Assembly: GCA_002682825.1 (NCBI GenBank)
Contig: NOKP01000004.1
Span: forward strand, 1,051,607 to 1,115,606
Source of the DNA: Neonectria sp. B-13
Taxonomy: Eukaryota > Ascomycota > Sordariomycetes > Hypocreales > Nectriaceae
DNA length: 64,000 nt
Reading direction: 5' to 3'
The position numbers were made by a program, and so were the translations under genes. Shown piece by piece: positions 42,706 through 55,879 of this stretch. The notes under the pieces are model-generated. The model was given only the letters and a program-made list of their open reading frames with translations, did not search any database and was not told where the DNA came from. How positions within the stretch are numbered: position 1 is the first letter of the stretch; each line of letters begins with the position of its first letter.

Positions 42706-45700
42706 ATGACAGGATCCCAGTCGCTAGTCCAGGCAGGCAACGTCGATTCGCAGGACAGCCAGGCCATCCTTGAGGCCTACACGGCTGAGTTTGGCGTTGC
42801 AACGGTACGTAGCCAGTGCCGCCGTGGGCTTTGCTGCACTGGGCGCAGGCCGCTTTACTCGGCCCAAATACTTGACAAGCAAATCAGAGTGCTAACAATT
42901 CTCGCTCGCGACACAGCTCGGCAGCTCGCCTCCAAAAGGATGCAATCCCTCAAAAGCGACAAACACCTTCATCAAACAGGTCCCATCACCTGTTCCTGAA
43001 GCCGTGGACCCATGGTCGGATGTTGGTGTCCGCGACGCGACGCTTGCTGAAGCGCGTCTCGATGCGCGGCGACCCGCGGCTCAGGTTGGTGATCCGCCGC
43101 ACTGGGCCGAGCTAGAGGTGGCCGGGATGGCACTGACTCCGCAGCAAAAGCAATATGCATCCCCAGAGGCACCGGCAGAAGCAGTACATGACGATGCCGG
43201 AGACTCGACGAATCACCAAAGGGACGCGGCGTGCAGTTCTGCAGTTCCCCCCGAGCCCTGCGAGGTGAATGTCGTCGAACAGTCCCCCCCGCGTTATGCC
43301 CATTCGCGACCGAATCCACCACAGGACGGAGCGCCCAACCCTCTGATCAAGAGCATCAAACCTCCACCCATCGCTGGCATCGCGCCGCCTCGCAGGATGG
43401 CGTTATCGCAGCAGACCCCGACCCAAGTCAACGACGACCGTGACTATAGCGAGTATTGCGACCTGGTCCCCTCGAGCCCCGTCAACGGAGATACACAGAA
43501 CGGATCCATCGAACCACGAACCCTCCAAGGCCACGAGTCTGGTGCCGTCAACTTTGGCCTGAGCGAGATCGGCCGACCGTCATCCCAGATCTCCGAAGAT
43601 GCTGGCTTCGAGAATACCAGAGGCGAATGGAGGCGGCCCGATGAAACACCCCAAGTAAACTCGAGCCATGCGTTCACCCCTCATCGCCCTCATGGCGCCG
43701 CGTTTGAGACTCCTGCACTTCCCAAGAACCCGTTTGCCATGAAGGGAAACATTGCGGTACCTCTTGCCGGCAGCCAGCTCTTTGGTCAGGTCTCGTCGGC
43801 CGTGAAGAAGATTAGTCCAACTTCGTCACGGCCGTCTCCGAACCTCTTCAACTCCATCTCTCAGAACATCATCGAGACGTCGCCCCTTAAGAACCGAGCC
43901 AATGTTTCGTCCCCAACCGATATCCGAACCTCAAGCCCCCAAAGACTACACGAGATACCGAATACGTCTCTGCGAGACAAGGATGGAGAGCCAGTGGAGG
44001 CCGAGACTCCGCTCAACAGCAGATCCACCGGCGGCGATATGATCCCAGAGTCACCACCGTCCTCCGACCGAACTCCTCGGGCTCAACGACCTAAGTCGCC
44101 ACCCAAAAGTGCTGAGAACATAGGACCCATAGCGCATTACGAACCAATGAAGAAGTCACAGGAGAGAAAGACACAGGGTGGGACTTTGGTCTCGTCTTTA
44201 TTAGGGTCTGACAGCGATTCCGATGATGCCATCAGACGAATAGAACGGCGAAAAAGGATCGAAAAGAGGCGTGCTCAAGCTGCAGAGGAGATGGGGAGAG
44301 TTAGTTTTACGCCTAGAGCTAAACGGGAGTCAACAGAGCAGCCATCAAGGAAGAAGAGGAGGGTCATGTCCAGTCCCTTCGCCGAAGGAGCTGGGGCGCA
44401 TGCCGAGAAGGAGCTGTGTCAGGCGAAAGCCGAGGAATTGCCTATCCTCGTGGATGATTCTCAGAACGTGGTAGTCGCCTCGAACGATAGCCTTCCCCTT
44501 GCATCCACAAAAGCCACACCTGGGGACGGTGAGCTCGAGGTGGCTCGAATCGACAAAGAAAATGACACCGTCATGGAGCTCGACGTAGAGAAAACTGTGG
44601 CGGACGAGGAGATGATACCAGCGACTAGCCCAGCGCCATCTTTCCCGCCGACCGCACCTCAAAATCTCCCGCCACCACCCCCTTCTGAACCTGAGCTGCC
44701 AACTCTCCTCATTGACGATGTGGAGCCTCAATTGGACGAAGACGTATATAAGGACAATGACGAGGGATCCTCCTCTCTTCCGCCCCCAAGGAGGAGGACC
44801 ACAAGGACTTATGGCCGGGCCGTCCGCCAACGCCGCAAGAACCCATTCATCAGTTCGTCCAACTCCGATGCTGTTGTGACCGACCAGGAGCCAAAGCCTC
44901 CAGCAGCACCATCGCCGTTAAAAGACGTCATTCCCTCCCCAGAGCTTCAAGAAGTGGTTGAGGAAACTTCTTCAATGAAGAAGGAACCTGCCAATGGAGC
45001 CGGAAAGAGCGCAAAACCACGAGTTTCTAAGAAATCGCCTAAGAAGCCTAGGCTATATCTGCCGCCGCCTATGACTACCCGCTCCCGCCGGAGTGATGTC
45101 AACCCGGTCACTCCTCTCACTGCTCGTTCTGTTGGTAACATTATGCCGACATCATCCAACTTAAGCATCCTCTCTTCAACACCTGTACCGTCAGCAAAGA
45201 CCACCCCTGGCACACAAGATTCACCCGGTTCTGATCGACCCGAATCCGTGAACTTGCTCTCCCCAGGCGGAGAACGAGGTTTGCGGAAAAGAGATGCTCG
45301 AGGAGCAGTAAAGTCTGAATCGCCTCAGCCCGCAAAACGGGCACCCAGAATCGCCCAGCGTTTTCCACGGCTCGACTCCGAGTCTACTGATGAGTTACAT
45401 CATTCACCATCAGCTAGTGCGCTAGAAAAGAGCATGATTCACGCCAAGTCCAGCAGGTCTTTTAGACAGAGTTTGGGATCAGTACACAAAACCGGCCGAC
45501 TATTCGAGGGCATGGTGTTTGCCATCTCATTTTCAAGCCAGGTTAAGCCACAGGAGCGTACCAAGTTGGAGACAAAGATTGCGCAAGCTGGAGGCACGAT
45601 CTTACCTGAGGGATTCCAGGACCTTTTCGAACAGTCATCAATTATGAATACGACAAGCCCTGTCATTGACGAAGAGGACGGGTTGAAGCTCGCCAAGTCA

Positions 45701-46339
45701 AGTTCGGAAAGCAGGTTTACGGCTCTTGTGGCAGATGGCCACTCCCGCAAAGCCAAGTATATGCAGGCTCTAGCATTGGGGTTACCTTGTCTGGCTCACC
45801 AGTGGATCACGACGTGTCTAAATAAGGGGTCTATCGTTGACTGGGAGCCCTACGTTCTCTGTTCAGGAGTTTCCGTTGTGCTTGGCAACGCGATTCGATC
45901 CCGGACACTTCCACCGTATGCTGCGGCAGATGCGCGACTAGCAGACGTCATTGACCGACGGCCCAGGCTCCTCGGAGGCCAACGAGTATTGGTGGTGGTA
46001 GACTCGAGGAAGGCTCGAAGCGAGGCCAAGGAGCCATACATATTCCTTGCAACAGTTCTTGGCCCGTCAATCTCGCGGGTATTTACAATCCAGCAAGCTC
46101 GCGACGTGTTGCTCGAGCACGAGAAGGCCGGGAACCCGTTCGACTGGCTCTATATCGACAAGGGCACAGGCACCGTCGAGGCTGTTCTCGCACCGCGGGA
46201 GGCAGCAGGCGGTAAGAAGCGGAGAAAGTCTGCGATGGTGCAGCAGACGATGGGAAATATACGAGTCCTCAATGATGAATTGGTGATCCAGAGCCTGATC
46301 CTAGGGAGGATGGTTGAGGAGGACGAGATGCATACTTAG
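42706..46339 (+). CDS. crb2: Rad9/Crb2/53BP1-type DNA damage checkpoint protein with tandem BRCT
   Basis: Two exons: 42706-42804 and 42917-46339, 1173 residues. Exon 1 (33 codons) encodes an N-terminal SQ cluster (S4, S15, S18 each before Q), as in 53BP1/Crb2 N-termini. The downstream frame alone begins only at a GTG. A long disordered, Ser/Pro-rich middle carries further SQ/TQ sites and basic patches (RKKRR, KKSPKKPR). Tandem BRCT domains end the protein, at about 895-1010 (GMVFAISFSSQ, LAHQWITTCLN) and 1040-1165 (LLGGQRVLVVVD, FDWLYIDKG). Such proteins bind phosphorylated H2A and bring the effector kinase to breaks. I do not see the Tudor domain usually placed before the BRCTs. Confidence 0.85.
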
Positions 46340-48723
46340 GTGGGGCGGGGCGATAGGGCGGCGTTCACGGACAATTTGTTGCATTTGCTACTCCTGACAA
46401 AAGAGCTACAATGGGATTGTAGATTATGTGTTGGTATAATAAGGGCTAGGGAACCTTGGCGTTATTGGACACTTTGCCATAGGTTGGTTTGGGGGTATAG
46501 GCTTCGAAGGGGAGTTGACAGTAGACTTTAAGCAGATGTTCTAGCGACGTGGATTGCCACGATTCATAGCTTTAAGCGATTCCCGTTTCAAGACTGTGAG
46601 GGTGTCATTCTTCTCATGCTGACCTGGAAATAAGTGATGCCGAAATTTGTTGACTACCTCCTGACAGAGTCGATTAATGCGGGGATCTCCACGGAACACA
46701 CTGAAGAACATGACTTGGGAGTACTCCGTAGATCAATGATTACTGTAACTTCATAGTTGGGGTCCGCCTATGAGAGGTATCAGGCTTTTCTGCAGGCACT
46801 CAATCTGATATGCGTCGCATATTCACTTGTTGCCACGTCAAACTGAGATGTTGAGGCTTACCGGCTTACTGGCTTACATGCATGGTTAGGGATGGATACT
46901 GAAACGGGACGATGTCATTATTACCAGCAAATACGAGGGAGAAGAAAAGAAAGAGCTGCAGGAGCCAACATGCCAAGATAAACACAAGGTTTGTGGATGC
47001 CCGAAAGGCAAACGGGACGACAGGCCAGAATGAGCAGAGTGAAGGCATCCATCCATTCCGGATGTCCCGGATGTCGAGCGACCGGGGGCAAGACAAGAAA
47101 CGCCCCCACGATTGGACTGGCCTCGGCTGGACGGGGTTTTCAACGTCTCATTGTCACCAGGTAGCGAACGGTGAGTGGTCGTGTTCATTGCCAAGCGGTC
47201 GGTCACAAGGCGTCTTGCAGCAGTAGCACTCAGGTTTCGACATTGGTTTGTGACTGAGCGGTGGAGAGATGATGATAAACCATCATGGACTTTCGAGACG
47301 ACGGGGGTCCGGGGAGTCACATGGGTAGCTCGTCTGCCGGTGCTAGGCCCGCTACGGCTAACGTTGCACGCGACACACCGATTGATGAATGGTGGCAGTT
47401 CCGTTTTGCTTGTTAGCGCCAGCCTCAAAACTAGTATTTTTCCTGGGGAGCTGTAAGTCAGCCCGGACGATTGTGGCCGGCCGGAGTAATGGTGACGTAG
47501 TAATTATGTGTAGATATTGGGGGCTGGACAACACAGCACAGCAAGGCAATATCTGGAAGGATGGGGTGCAGACTGTGACGAGAGGCTGTGAATATGCATG
47601 CTGACCATGGAAGATAAATGCAAGTCCACCAGGCAGCCGTTCATGACCAGGCTATCAACCTCCGTTGGCCTTTCTTCATGGAGTTATTAGTTACAAACAA
47701 ACCCAAAGAAAAAGAAGAAAAAAGAGTAATTTTTTGGCTGGCTTCGGACCCGGAGTCGATGGGGCGGGTAGGGCTGGGCAGTGGCCCGTCTGATCCGAGT
47801 AAGTGTGCTGGGCGCTGGGCCCGAACGGTAATTGCAGCGGGCGGCCAACCTGAGCGCCTACAGTTCAAGATAATTAGTGCGCCATGTATCCGTAGGTAAC
47901 ATTCGATTTAACCTCTGACGGGGTGTGGGTGGACTAGTTGATGGGTGTTTCCATGGATGCCGAGAAGAGACGGCAGCCATTCATGCAGAGAGCAGCAGCG
48001 TCCGAGAACGGCATTTCGGAGGGCTGCCTGACATTAGTTTGATGCTATAACGTGCTGTACCACGGTCCAAGGCAGACTAACGGGAGCCGCCTCCAGTCCG
48101 TAACTCCGCTGACCTGACCGCCCAACCGGCCGAGGCACGCACATGAGAGGTCGGGCGACGTGTTGATGGAGCAGAGCGCCGGAGGCATCGGAAGCGAGCG
48201 GCTGTTGTGGATGGTATGGCGCCCACGGGACAGGGACGAGAACGGCCACGGGAAAACGGGGACGGGGGAGTTGGTTCAGTAGGCTTTCCATGTTCCCGTT
48301 GGTTGATGAAGCGTTCGTCCACTATCAAGTGAGGGCGGCGTCAGCACAGGACGTTGCCCCGGACGGAACCAGAAGTATGTGGAACCAAGCGTTGAAAAGA
48401 AAGCATGGACTTCGGAATGGCAACGTGGGCTGATGAAGAAGAAGAACAGAACCACGACCATGGGCAGACAACACCATGGTCAGGATCTGGGGGGGGCCGG
48501 CCGGGGGAGATATGGAGCACGTCAAACGCTGGAACCCTCCTAGACGACGCGGAAGGTGGGAGATGGGAGATGAGCAGTGACGATATCTGTCTGGATGTCG
48601 CGGCTGAGAGATCCAAGGTGGAGTTTGCAGCAAGGGACGAATAGACTGACCAACGAATACAGTCAGTTCACCGTTACTCGAGCATGTTGGGGGATGGAGC
48701 TCATTCTATTATACCAAGCTATA

Positions 48724-48792
48724 ATCTCGCATCTCGCATTCTGGCACTCGCAGTCGCACCTCGCATCCAGGATTCGCACCTCGCACTCGCAC
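48724..48792. repeat. Imperfect CTCGCA(T/C) repeats
   Basis: About eight irregular copies of a 6-7 base unit (CTCGCAT, CTCGCAC, GTCGCAC) occur within 70 bases in a non-coding region. Confidence 0.6.
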
Positions 48793-49307
48793 CCTACAAC
48801 TCTTACACGGATCCACCATGCATCGAATCGTGTTTTATGATGAAGGATCATGAAAGACAAGGGTGCTCGCGTGAGTGTGGCTGCCGGTGGCTTGGCTTGG
48901 CCCATGTCCCGCGATTGGCCGGCTGTCGTCCATGAGCGGCACTTGCACGCTGAATAAGTCAGAAATTTGCATGGCTCAGCCGTTCAGTGGGCGCCCGCAT
49001 GGCCGGGGCGGTCGGTGGCGGGCTCCAGGTAGTGCTGGTTGGTAGGACAGGACTAATTATCCCTTACATATCCGTACAGTGAAATGCAGCGCTGCGGTAG
49101 GTCCATAAGTTATGGTAATAGCTGGAGACGAGTGGAGGCGGGGAGGGTGGATCTTCACAGCTGCTAGTAGCTGATCCTTGAGGTTGGATCTTGGCGGCAC
49201 TCCGGAGCATCCCTGCCAACAGGCATGATGTGTCGTCCGGGTGCGTGTCGTCCGTCGTGTAGGTGACGTCCCGCCGTTGAGCTTTCTAGTACTATCCACG
49301 CCGCCCT

Positions 49308-49339
49308 GGTGCGGTGCGGTGCAGTGCGGTGCGGTGCGA
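49308..49339. repeat. GGTGC pentanucleotide repeat
   Basis: Six units of GGTGC, one with a substitution (AGTGC), in tandem: a microsatellite. Confidence 0.8.
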
Positions 49340-49599
49340 ATGCGTGTGCGGCTCGGTAGGTACGGAGTGCCACTAACACAGAAGCCTTGAATCTCACTTG
49401 CTGCCCCGGTGCTCACCTCACTCCCGTCACCACTCTCACGAGTCACAACTTAGACAGGCCAACCAGCATGGAACCGGCCAGCCAGATCGACGGGGCCTCT
49501 TTCCATTTTGCTCCCCCTCCAAGTGCTACGCCAAGTACCTGCTGCCGTGTACGAAGTACAGCAACTATGCCCTCTGATTCACTCCCCTTTCGTCCTCCT

Positions 49600-49960
49600 C
49601 CTACTCCTACCTACCGCTCTCCGCCACCGTGACCACTTCCTCCTCTTCCACCGCTTCCACCATCCGCTTGGCATCTACCGTCATAAAGTCTCCCCTGCCC
49701 TGGCTTTCCATTTTCCATTTGTTCCTCCAGTCCTTCTTCACCTCCCTTGGCAGCAAGATATAGTCTAGTTCCTCCCTCCTTTCTCTCTCTTTCACCTCTC
49801 ACCTCTCCCATCTCGCCTCTTACTACCTCTCGCCTCTTACCTCTCGCCTCCGACCCTTCCCTTCCCTTTCCCCATCCTTTCCGAACTCGGTCCGCCTCCT
49901 CCGATTCTCCCTCCTCCCCTCTCCTTCCCTCCCATCCCACTCCTTCTTCGCCCAGAGCGA
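49600..49960 (+). promoter_or_regulatory. Pyrimidine-rich promoter/leader tract of the PAP2 gene
   Basis: The plus strand is dominated by C and T, with runs such as CTCCTCCCCTCTCCTTCCC, ending about 120 bases before the ATG at 50084. CT-rich tracts just upstream of transcription starts are typical of well-expressed genes in filamentous fungi. Confidence 0.5.
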
Positions 49961-50083
49961 GTGTCTTGGCTTTGATCTGTTCTTCTCGATCCACTGAAGC
50001 CATCCACGGCGAATCCTCATCATAACTCCCCCGTCCAAGTATCGCCACAGCATCAACATTAACACCGACGACCAACACCGACA

Positions 50084-51485
50084 ATGGGCGTGGGCTCGTT
50101 CCTCGAACCCCTCTTGGTGGTGACCCTTCTCTTTGGGGGTTCCTTCTACAACCGCAACAAGGACTACTCCATCAGCACCGGCAAGTCCAACTGGGAGGAC
50201 AGAGGCCGTAAGAAGTCCGATGACTTTGCTCGCAAGCTGTCCAGCGACAGCCTCACGAGCGGCTGGAGCAGCAACAACAGTTCGTCTCCGACTCTCGCCG
50301 CCCATGACCAACCTACGCTGCGCCGCCGCAAGCTCCAGTTCTTTGGCTACAAGCGTATCGTCTCGACCCCCAACACCCTCGTCTTCAAGGACCGCTTCCT
50401 CAGCCGCGTCCTCCTGAAGTTCCCCTTCCTGGTCGAAGCTTGGTACTGGTTCCAGATTTACTGGGTATGTTCACTACCATATTGTACCCTTTGGCAGTGA
50501 TGCTAATATTCATCTTAAACAGGTCTACCAGGTCGGACGCGCAATCACTGCCCTCACCCTTGTCGAGGGCACTGTCAACGTCGCTCGCAGACATGCCCTC
50601 CAGCTCATCCATATCGAGCAGAGCCTCCTTATATTCTGGGAGGTGCCCTTCCAGCAGTGGTTCCTCGGCCACCCGACTCTCCTCCACTGGATCAACCGCC
50701 TGTACTCATTCATTCATATTCCCGGCACCATTACCTTCCTCGTCGTGCTCTACTACCTTACCACCACCCGCAAGCGCCGCGTCGCCTCGGGCCGCCTCCA
50801 GTCCGACAACATCGCCGCCGGCCCTGCCCTGTATGAGGCTCGACGACGCACTATGGCTACCTGCAATCTGATTGCCTTCGTCATCTTCACCCTGTGGCCA
50901 TGCATGCCCCCTCGCTTGCTTAGCGACCCCAACTACGACGGCCCCGATGCTGCTGAGGCGAAGAGCTTCGGTTTCGTCGACACCGTCCACAGCGGCACCG
51001 GCGAGAGCAGTGTTTGGACTACCAATAAGTTCTGTAATCAGTATGGTGAGTTTACAGGAACCCCCCGTTGTCTAATGTTTGTAATGGGAAACACAATCAC
51101 TGACATTGCCTTGCTTGTAGCCGCCATGCCCTCGCTGCACTTCGGCTACGCCCTCCTCGTTGGAATGACGGTCGCCACCCTCCCCATAAACGGCCTCCGT
51201 GCCAACTCGTGGAAGCGAATTGCCATTGTCGCCGTCGGTCTTTGTTACCCCGCCCTCATCCTGACTGCCATTGTCGCCACCGCCAACCACTTCATCCTCG
51301 ATGCCGTTGCGGGAGCCATGGTCTGTGGCCTGGCATGGCACGGCAACAGCATTCTGCTAAACCTGTGCATTCCCGAGGACTACTTCCTATGGTTTCTCCG
51401 CATGCACAAGCCCGTTAACTATACCGACCCCGAGACCGCCGTGGAGCCCGAATTCCAAAGCGGACTCCTTAGCGAGGATGTATAA
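50084..51485 (+). CDS. PAP2-type membrane phosphatase/inositolphosphotransferase (Aur1-like)
   Basis: Three exons: 50084-50464, 50523-51045 and 51121-51485, 422 residues. Junctions are in frame (YW|VYQ and QY-G|CC). The active-site motifs of the PAP2_3 family are PSLHFGYALL (C2) and, about 55 residues on, ANHFILDAVAG (C3, with His and Asp). Five or six helices surround them. The first helix (EPLLVVTLLFGGSFY) acts as an anchor, and the region after it is Ser-rich. The layout resembles inositol phosphorylceramide synthase Aur1 and its fungal paralogues, which transfer or hydrolyse lipid-linked phosphate in the Golgi/ER. The chain differs from true Aur1, so the substrate is unknown. Confidence 0.82.
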
Positions 51486-52734
51486 ACTGAAAGGATGCGA
51501 CAAGAGTGGGCAACGTGTAGTACGACTCACGTTCTCCAGAGAGCCCTGCCTCTTTATATTACGCCCTCAATTGAGGAGTTGAGGGGAGGATCATGCTCTC
51601 TTTGCGAATTGAGCCGCTGGCGGAGCTTGCGCCGGACTGAATAGGCGCAAACATACCCAGGTGTCTGGAAGGGTTCCGTGCCAACGTTCTTGGACGGGTA
51701 GCAATGGCGCAATTGACATTATGTTTAAAAGGCATTGCATCGATGGGTAATAACTAGACAACCACGCGTGGCCAAGGGTTTGTATACAACAGCCTCTTTG
51801 AATATAGGTAGCGGGGTTCAGTCGATATTAATAGGCTCAAAGACTTGGGCTAACAATTTTATGTCGATGGACTATTCCTTCACCTTTTGATATTTCGACG
51901 GTGCACTATGAGTGAAGCTAGCAGTTGGAGGTTGGCATCCTAGGGGCTATCAGTGGAGACTGGCTGGTGGGAGCGACAAGGAAGTACCATGCAAACTGAG
52001 AGCACTGGCGAGAAGTCAGCCCTGTCGATTTCTCGGTGTGGGGATTCATCATGGCCAGAGGCAATGTCCATTTTAGGCATCACAGTGTTGCGGTTTGCCT
52101 TTTCCTGGCCTAGGTGGATGTTCTGGGTGTTGTTGACGCGGAGCATACGTGTTCCATGGCAAGGCGTACGTACCATAGTCGCAGTTCGGTGGTATGAGCT
52201 TGAGCTCGGTGCAGCGACTAACAGACGGGGCCATGACGACGCCTTCAATGGTATTCAGGGCCCCCATGCAAGATTTTTCAGGCACCGTCAATTCAAATCA
52301 CCCTTGGCATACCCAAACATCCGAGTCCGAGTGCTCGGTCGAAAGCTCATTTTGATTCTCGAGAAACCCGCTCCGGACCGGTGCACTGCAATGACACTGC
52401 CTTACAGTGGGGTTTGCCGCCGTTTTGCCCCTCCATTTTTCGACCTTCCAGCGGAGGAGCTGTTGGGTGGTTGGAGGTGCGTGGCGGGGCAACTTCGTCA
52501 TCCATCCAGATGTATCTAGGCTGCCGCTGTTTGGCTCACATGGACATGGACATTGCAACCACTACGCCACCACCACACGCAACCAACCATTTGCCTCCCT
52601 CCGCATCATTAGCATTAGGGTTACTTCTATCTTCTCCCCTCTCTCACCATTCTCCATTCTCCGGCGTCAAAGATCCTCTGGCTTCTTCATCCTCCAGCGT
52701 ACCCGCCAAGGATTCAACACATCTCACCCCAGTC
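51486..52734. other. Spacer before the Gyp7-like gene
   Basis: About 1.25 kb. The frame at 51953-52519 starts only from GTG and has no protein-like features, so it is not called. A CA/CCA-rich stretch at about 52555-52595 and a CT-rich stretch at 52620-52690 lie in the promoter or leader of the next gene. Confidence 0.4.
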
Positions 52735-55452
52735 ATGCCTTCGGACTCGGGTCCCAGCGATGGGCCACCCGCGCGACGTCCTGTCTCGCCGTCGACCAGC
52801 TTCTACGCGCTGAGCGACGACGAGGAGGGCGAGTACAACACCATCACGCACGCCGAGACGGGACGAGGAGTCAAGCTCCTCTTTTCCAAGAGTAAGGTAT
52901 GTTGTTTTCCCCTCCCCGGCGCAATTCACCCCGCCATGCACATCCCGTACCATGCGCATGACGTGACGCCCATGAATCAGTGGCTCACGATAACCAGGTC
53001 TACGTCCACCCGACGCCCTCTGCAAAAGACAACATCCCCGGCTACATCGCCCTCCTCCAGCAACGAGGCCGTCGCAGCGATCGCCCGACCTCGTCCGCCT
53101 CCGCTGGCGATGAATCGGCCTCCATCGCCTCCTCCGACCTGCTCCTCGCCTGGATCCCCGAGACGGCGCTCGGCGAGTCGGCCGGCATCTACGTCAAGGT
53201 CGACCTCTGCGACGGCGACTCTCCCCCGAAGCAGTCGTACCTCGTCTCCCCGCCCCCGACCGTCACCAGCCACGTCGGCTCCGTCGGCGGCTATGCCTTC
53301 GCCATTCCCGTCAGCGCCGTCTACTCTCTGCTTATCCGCCCGCCGAGCCTTGGCTGGTGGTATGGCTCTGTCATCATCAACTCCCGCGCTGGCGACAGCT
53401 TTCCCGCTCTCTTCTTCCACGACAATGAATGCCAGAGCACCATGCTCCAGAAGAAGAAGCGCACACACGACAACTTCGATCCCTTTGGTGCCAACGGTCA
53501 GATGTTCTGGGGCGGCGACGAGATTGTTCGCTGGTTGCGCCGATACATCAAGGTCGAGAGATCTGGTGCCGAGCCCAACATCTACTTGATCGAGCCCAGC
53601 AAGGAGGACAGCGAGGCATTCGGCCACAAGCTCACCTCGAGTCGCTCCCAGATTGGTCGCCAAGATAGCTCCCAGGGCGTACGAGGTCAAGGATCTGGGG
53701 GTCCAAGCAAGCCAGACGCTCAGATGTACCCCTTTGTTAAGCTAATCAAAGAGACCGGATGGAACATCATGGAGAAGTTCAGTAAAGTCACCACCTTTAC
53801 GCGGCGAGCCGCCCAGGACTTCGTCGAGAACCCCAACCTTCCCCCGCAGGTCAGACGCCTGCTCAAAAACCCCGAGGTCCAGACCCTTCAGGACGAGTTT
53901 GACGTTGCCCGCATCTACCTAGCGCGCTGGGCTATGGGCATCCAGGAGCAGAGCGAGCGGGACAGGCGACAGAAGATTTGGTCCGCCAACGATGTCATGG
54001 AGCTTGAGGACACGGATGTCGGCGAGTTTGAGATCCTCGAGGGCGCCAGTGCCTTGTCGCTAGAGGAGCGCAGGAAGACGGTGACGATGAAGGAGTGGGA
54101 AACCTTCTTTGACCCCCAGACGGGTCGCCTCTCCGTGACGGTCGACGAGGTCAAGGAGCGCATCTTCCACGGCGGCTTGGATCCTGAAGATGGTGTCCGC
54201 AAGGAGGCCTGGCTGTACCTGCTCGGCGTCTACGAGTGGTACAGTACGCTAGACGAGAGAAAGGCTCAGATTGCTTCTCTGAGAGACTCGTACTACAAAC
54301 TTAAGCTCTCCTGGTGGGAGAGGCTCGATGGCGAGGGCGGCGAAGGCGAGACTGGAGAATGGTGGCGAGAGCAAAAGGGGCGTATCGGTAAGTTGCAGCT
54401 CCCCCTCCAGACAGAATCCCTAACCAACATGTATTTGCAGAAAAGGATGTTCACCGGACAGATCGCAATGTGCCCATCTTCCAGGGTGAAGACACTCCTC
54501 ATCCCGACCCCAACTCGCCCTTTGCGGAAGTGGGCACCAACGTCCACCTGGAACAGATGAAGGAGATGCTGCTCACCTACAACGAGTACAACAAGGACCT
54601 CGGCTACGTCCAGGGCATGTCTGACCTGCTCGCACCCATCTACGCCGTGATTCAGGATGACGCTGTCGCCTTTTGGGGCTTCCAGAAGTTCATGGAGCGC
54701 ATGGAGCGCAACTTCTTACGGGACCAGTCGGGCATGCGTAATCAGCTTCTGACGCTCGACCAGCTGGTTCAATTCATGGATCCCACGCTTTATGACCATC
54801 TGCAGAGCGCCGACAGCACCAACTTCTTCTTTTTCTTCCGCATGATTCTCGTCTGGTACAAGCGCGAATTCGTCTGGATGGACGTGTTACGTCTATGGGA
54901 GGGCCTGTGGACAGACCACCTGAGCGCAAACTTCCACTTGTTCATCGCTCTGGCCATCTTGGAGAAGCATAGAGATGTGATTATGGAGCACCTGAAGCAC
55001 TTTGACGAGGTGCTCAAGTATAGTAAGTCACAACCACACCCCCGATCGATCTATGAGAACGCTGCTAACGTCAAACAGTCAACGAGCTCTCCAACACCAT
55101 CGACCTCGAATCGATTCTCATCCGCGCAGAGACTCTGTTCAAGCGATTCCAAAGACTCGTTGAGGCTGTCGACAAGAAGCAGAACTTCCCCGCTCCTCGC
55201 CTTCACCAAAAAACGGCGTCTACGTCGTCGGTCGTCGCAGGACCCTCGAGCCCGTCGGCCTCATCCCCGAGAGGGAAGGCCCCAGCCAAGTCCCCAGCCA
55301 AGTCCTCGGCCAAGTCCCCGGCCAAAGGCAAGGAGACAGCCGCGCCGCAGCCAAAGGTCATCACCCCTGAGCTGCGCAAGCTCCTCAGCAAAGATGTAGA
55401 GGTGCTCCCGCGGAAGACAGTGGCGCAGGGCGATGGGATGCCCACCAAGTGA
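52735..55452 (+). CDS. GYP7: Rab GTPase-activating protein, Gyp7-like (TBC domain)
   Basis: Accelerates GTP hydrolysis on vacuolar/endosomal Rabs (Ypt7 in yeast). Four exons: 52735-52896, 52998-54387, 54441-55022 and 55079-55452, about 835 residues. The N-terminal region (about 55-250: LLAWIPETALGE, YAFAIPVSAVYSLLIRPPS, GWWYGSVIINSRAGDSFPALFFHD) is the Gyp7/TBC1D15-type domain. The TBC domain (about 440-740) has DGVRKEAWLYLLGVY, the arginine finger in IEKDVHRTDRN, and the glutamine finger in LGYVQGMSDLLAP. A Ser/Ala/Pro/Lys tail with repeated PAKSPAKS units ends the chain. All catalytic residues are present. Confidence 0.93.
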
Positions 55453-55879
55453 GCCTAGGGCTTGTCGGTGGGTGGTTGGTGGGATAACGGGACGCCACAG
55501 TAACACTTTGGTTAACCAGTTTGTTTTCACGCACTTGTATTTGTAAATGTTGGCGCTTGGAGGTTCCTGTCTGGTGCATGGCGTTGTTGGCGGACACGAA
55601 ACATATGGAATGGGCTACTGCGGGATGCATTTGGCTGGAATACTTATATTTTATTCTCTCAGGGAGAGCACGTGTGCATGTGAAATGGTAGACACGATGA
55701 CTCAATCCACGTCTTTTTACTAAACCTGGTGAATGTTTGCTTAAATTACCTCCGGGTATAACGCCATTCTATCGTACTCAACACAACGCCACGCCACGGG
55801 CAAGGAGGACTATGGCAAATAATAGGTGCCGTCCTCGTTCACAGCTCTGATCGAGCCCCTCGCTACCACAGCCTCCTAC
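55453..55879. other. Convergent spacer (Gyp7-like / Mso1-like)
   Basis: About 430 bases with two 3' flanks. No ORF is supportable. Confidence 0.4.

Larger units (their letters stand above)
46340..50083. other. 3.7-kb gene-free region
   Basis: The longest gene-poor stretch here. Small frames on both strands overlap and look random. Landmarks are simple repeats at 48724-48792 and 49308-49339 and a long pyrimidine-rich tract at 49600-49960 running into the next gene's leader. No tRNA, rRNA or transposon protein was recognised. Confidence 0.4.

Noticed and set aside
52381..53589. 402-codon frame over the start of the Gyp7-like gene
   Set aside because: It is Ser/Pro/Arg-rich read-through of the promoter, intron and a wrong frame of the Gyp7 exon; the spliced Gyp7 frame is convincing.
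54470..55399. 309-codon ORF as a separate TBC gene
   Set aside because: It is the third exon of the Gyp7-like gene read through its donor at 55023. The TBC domain is split across exons 2 and 3 and joins in frame.
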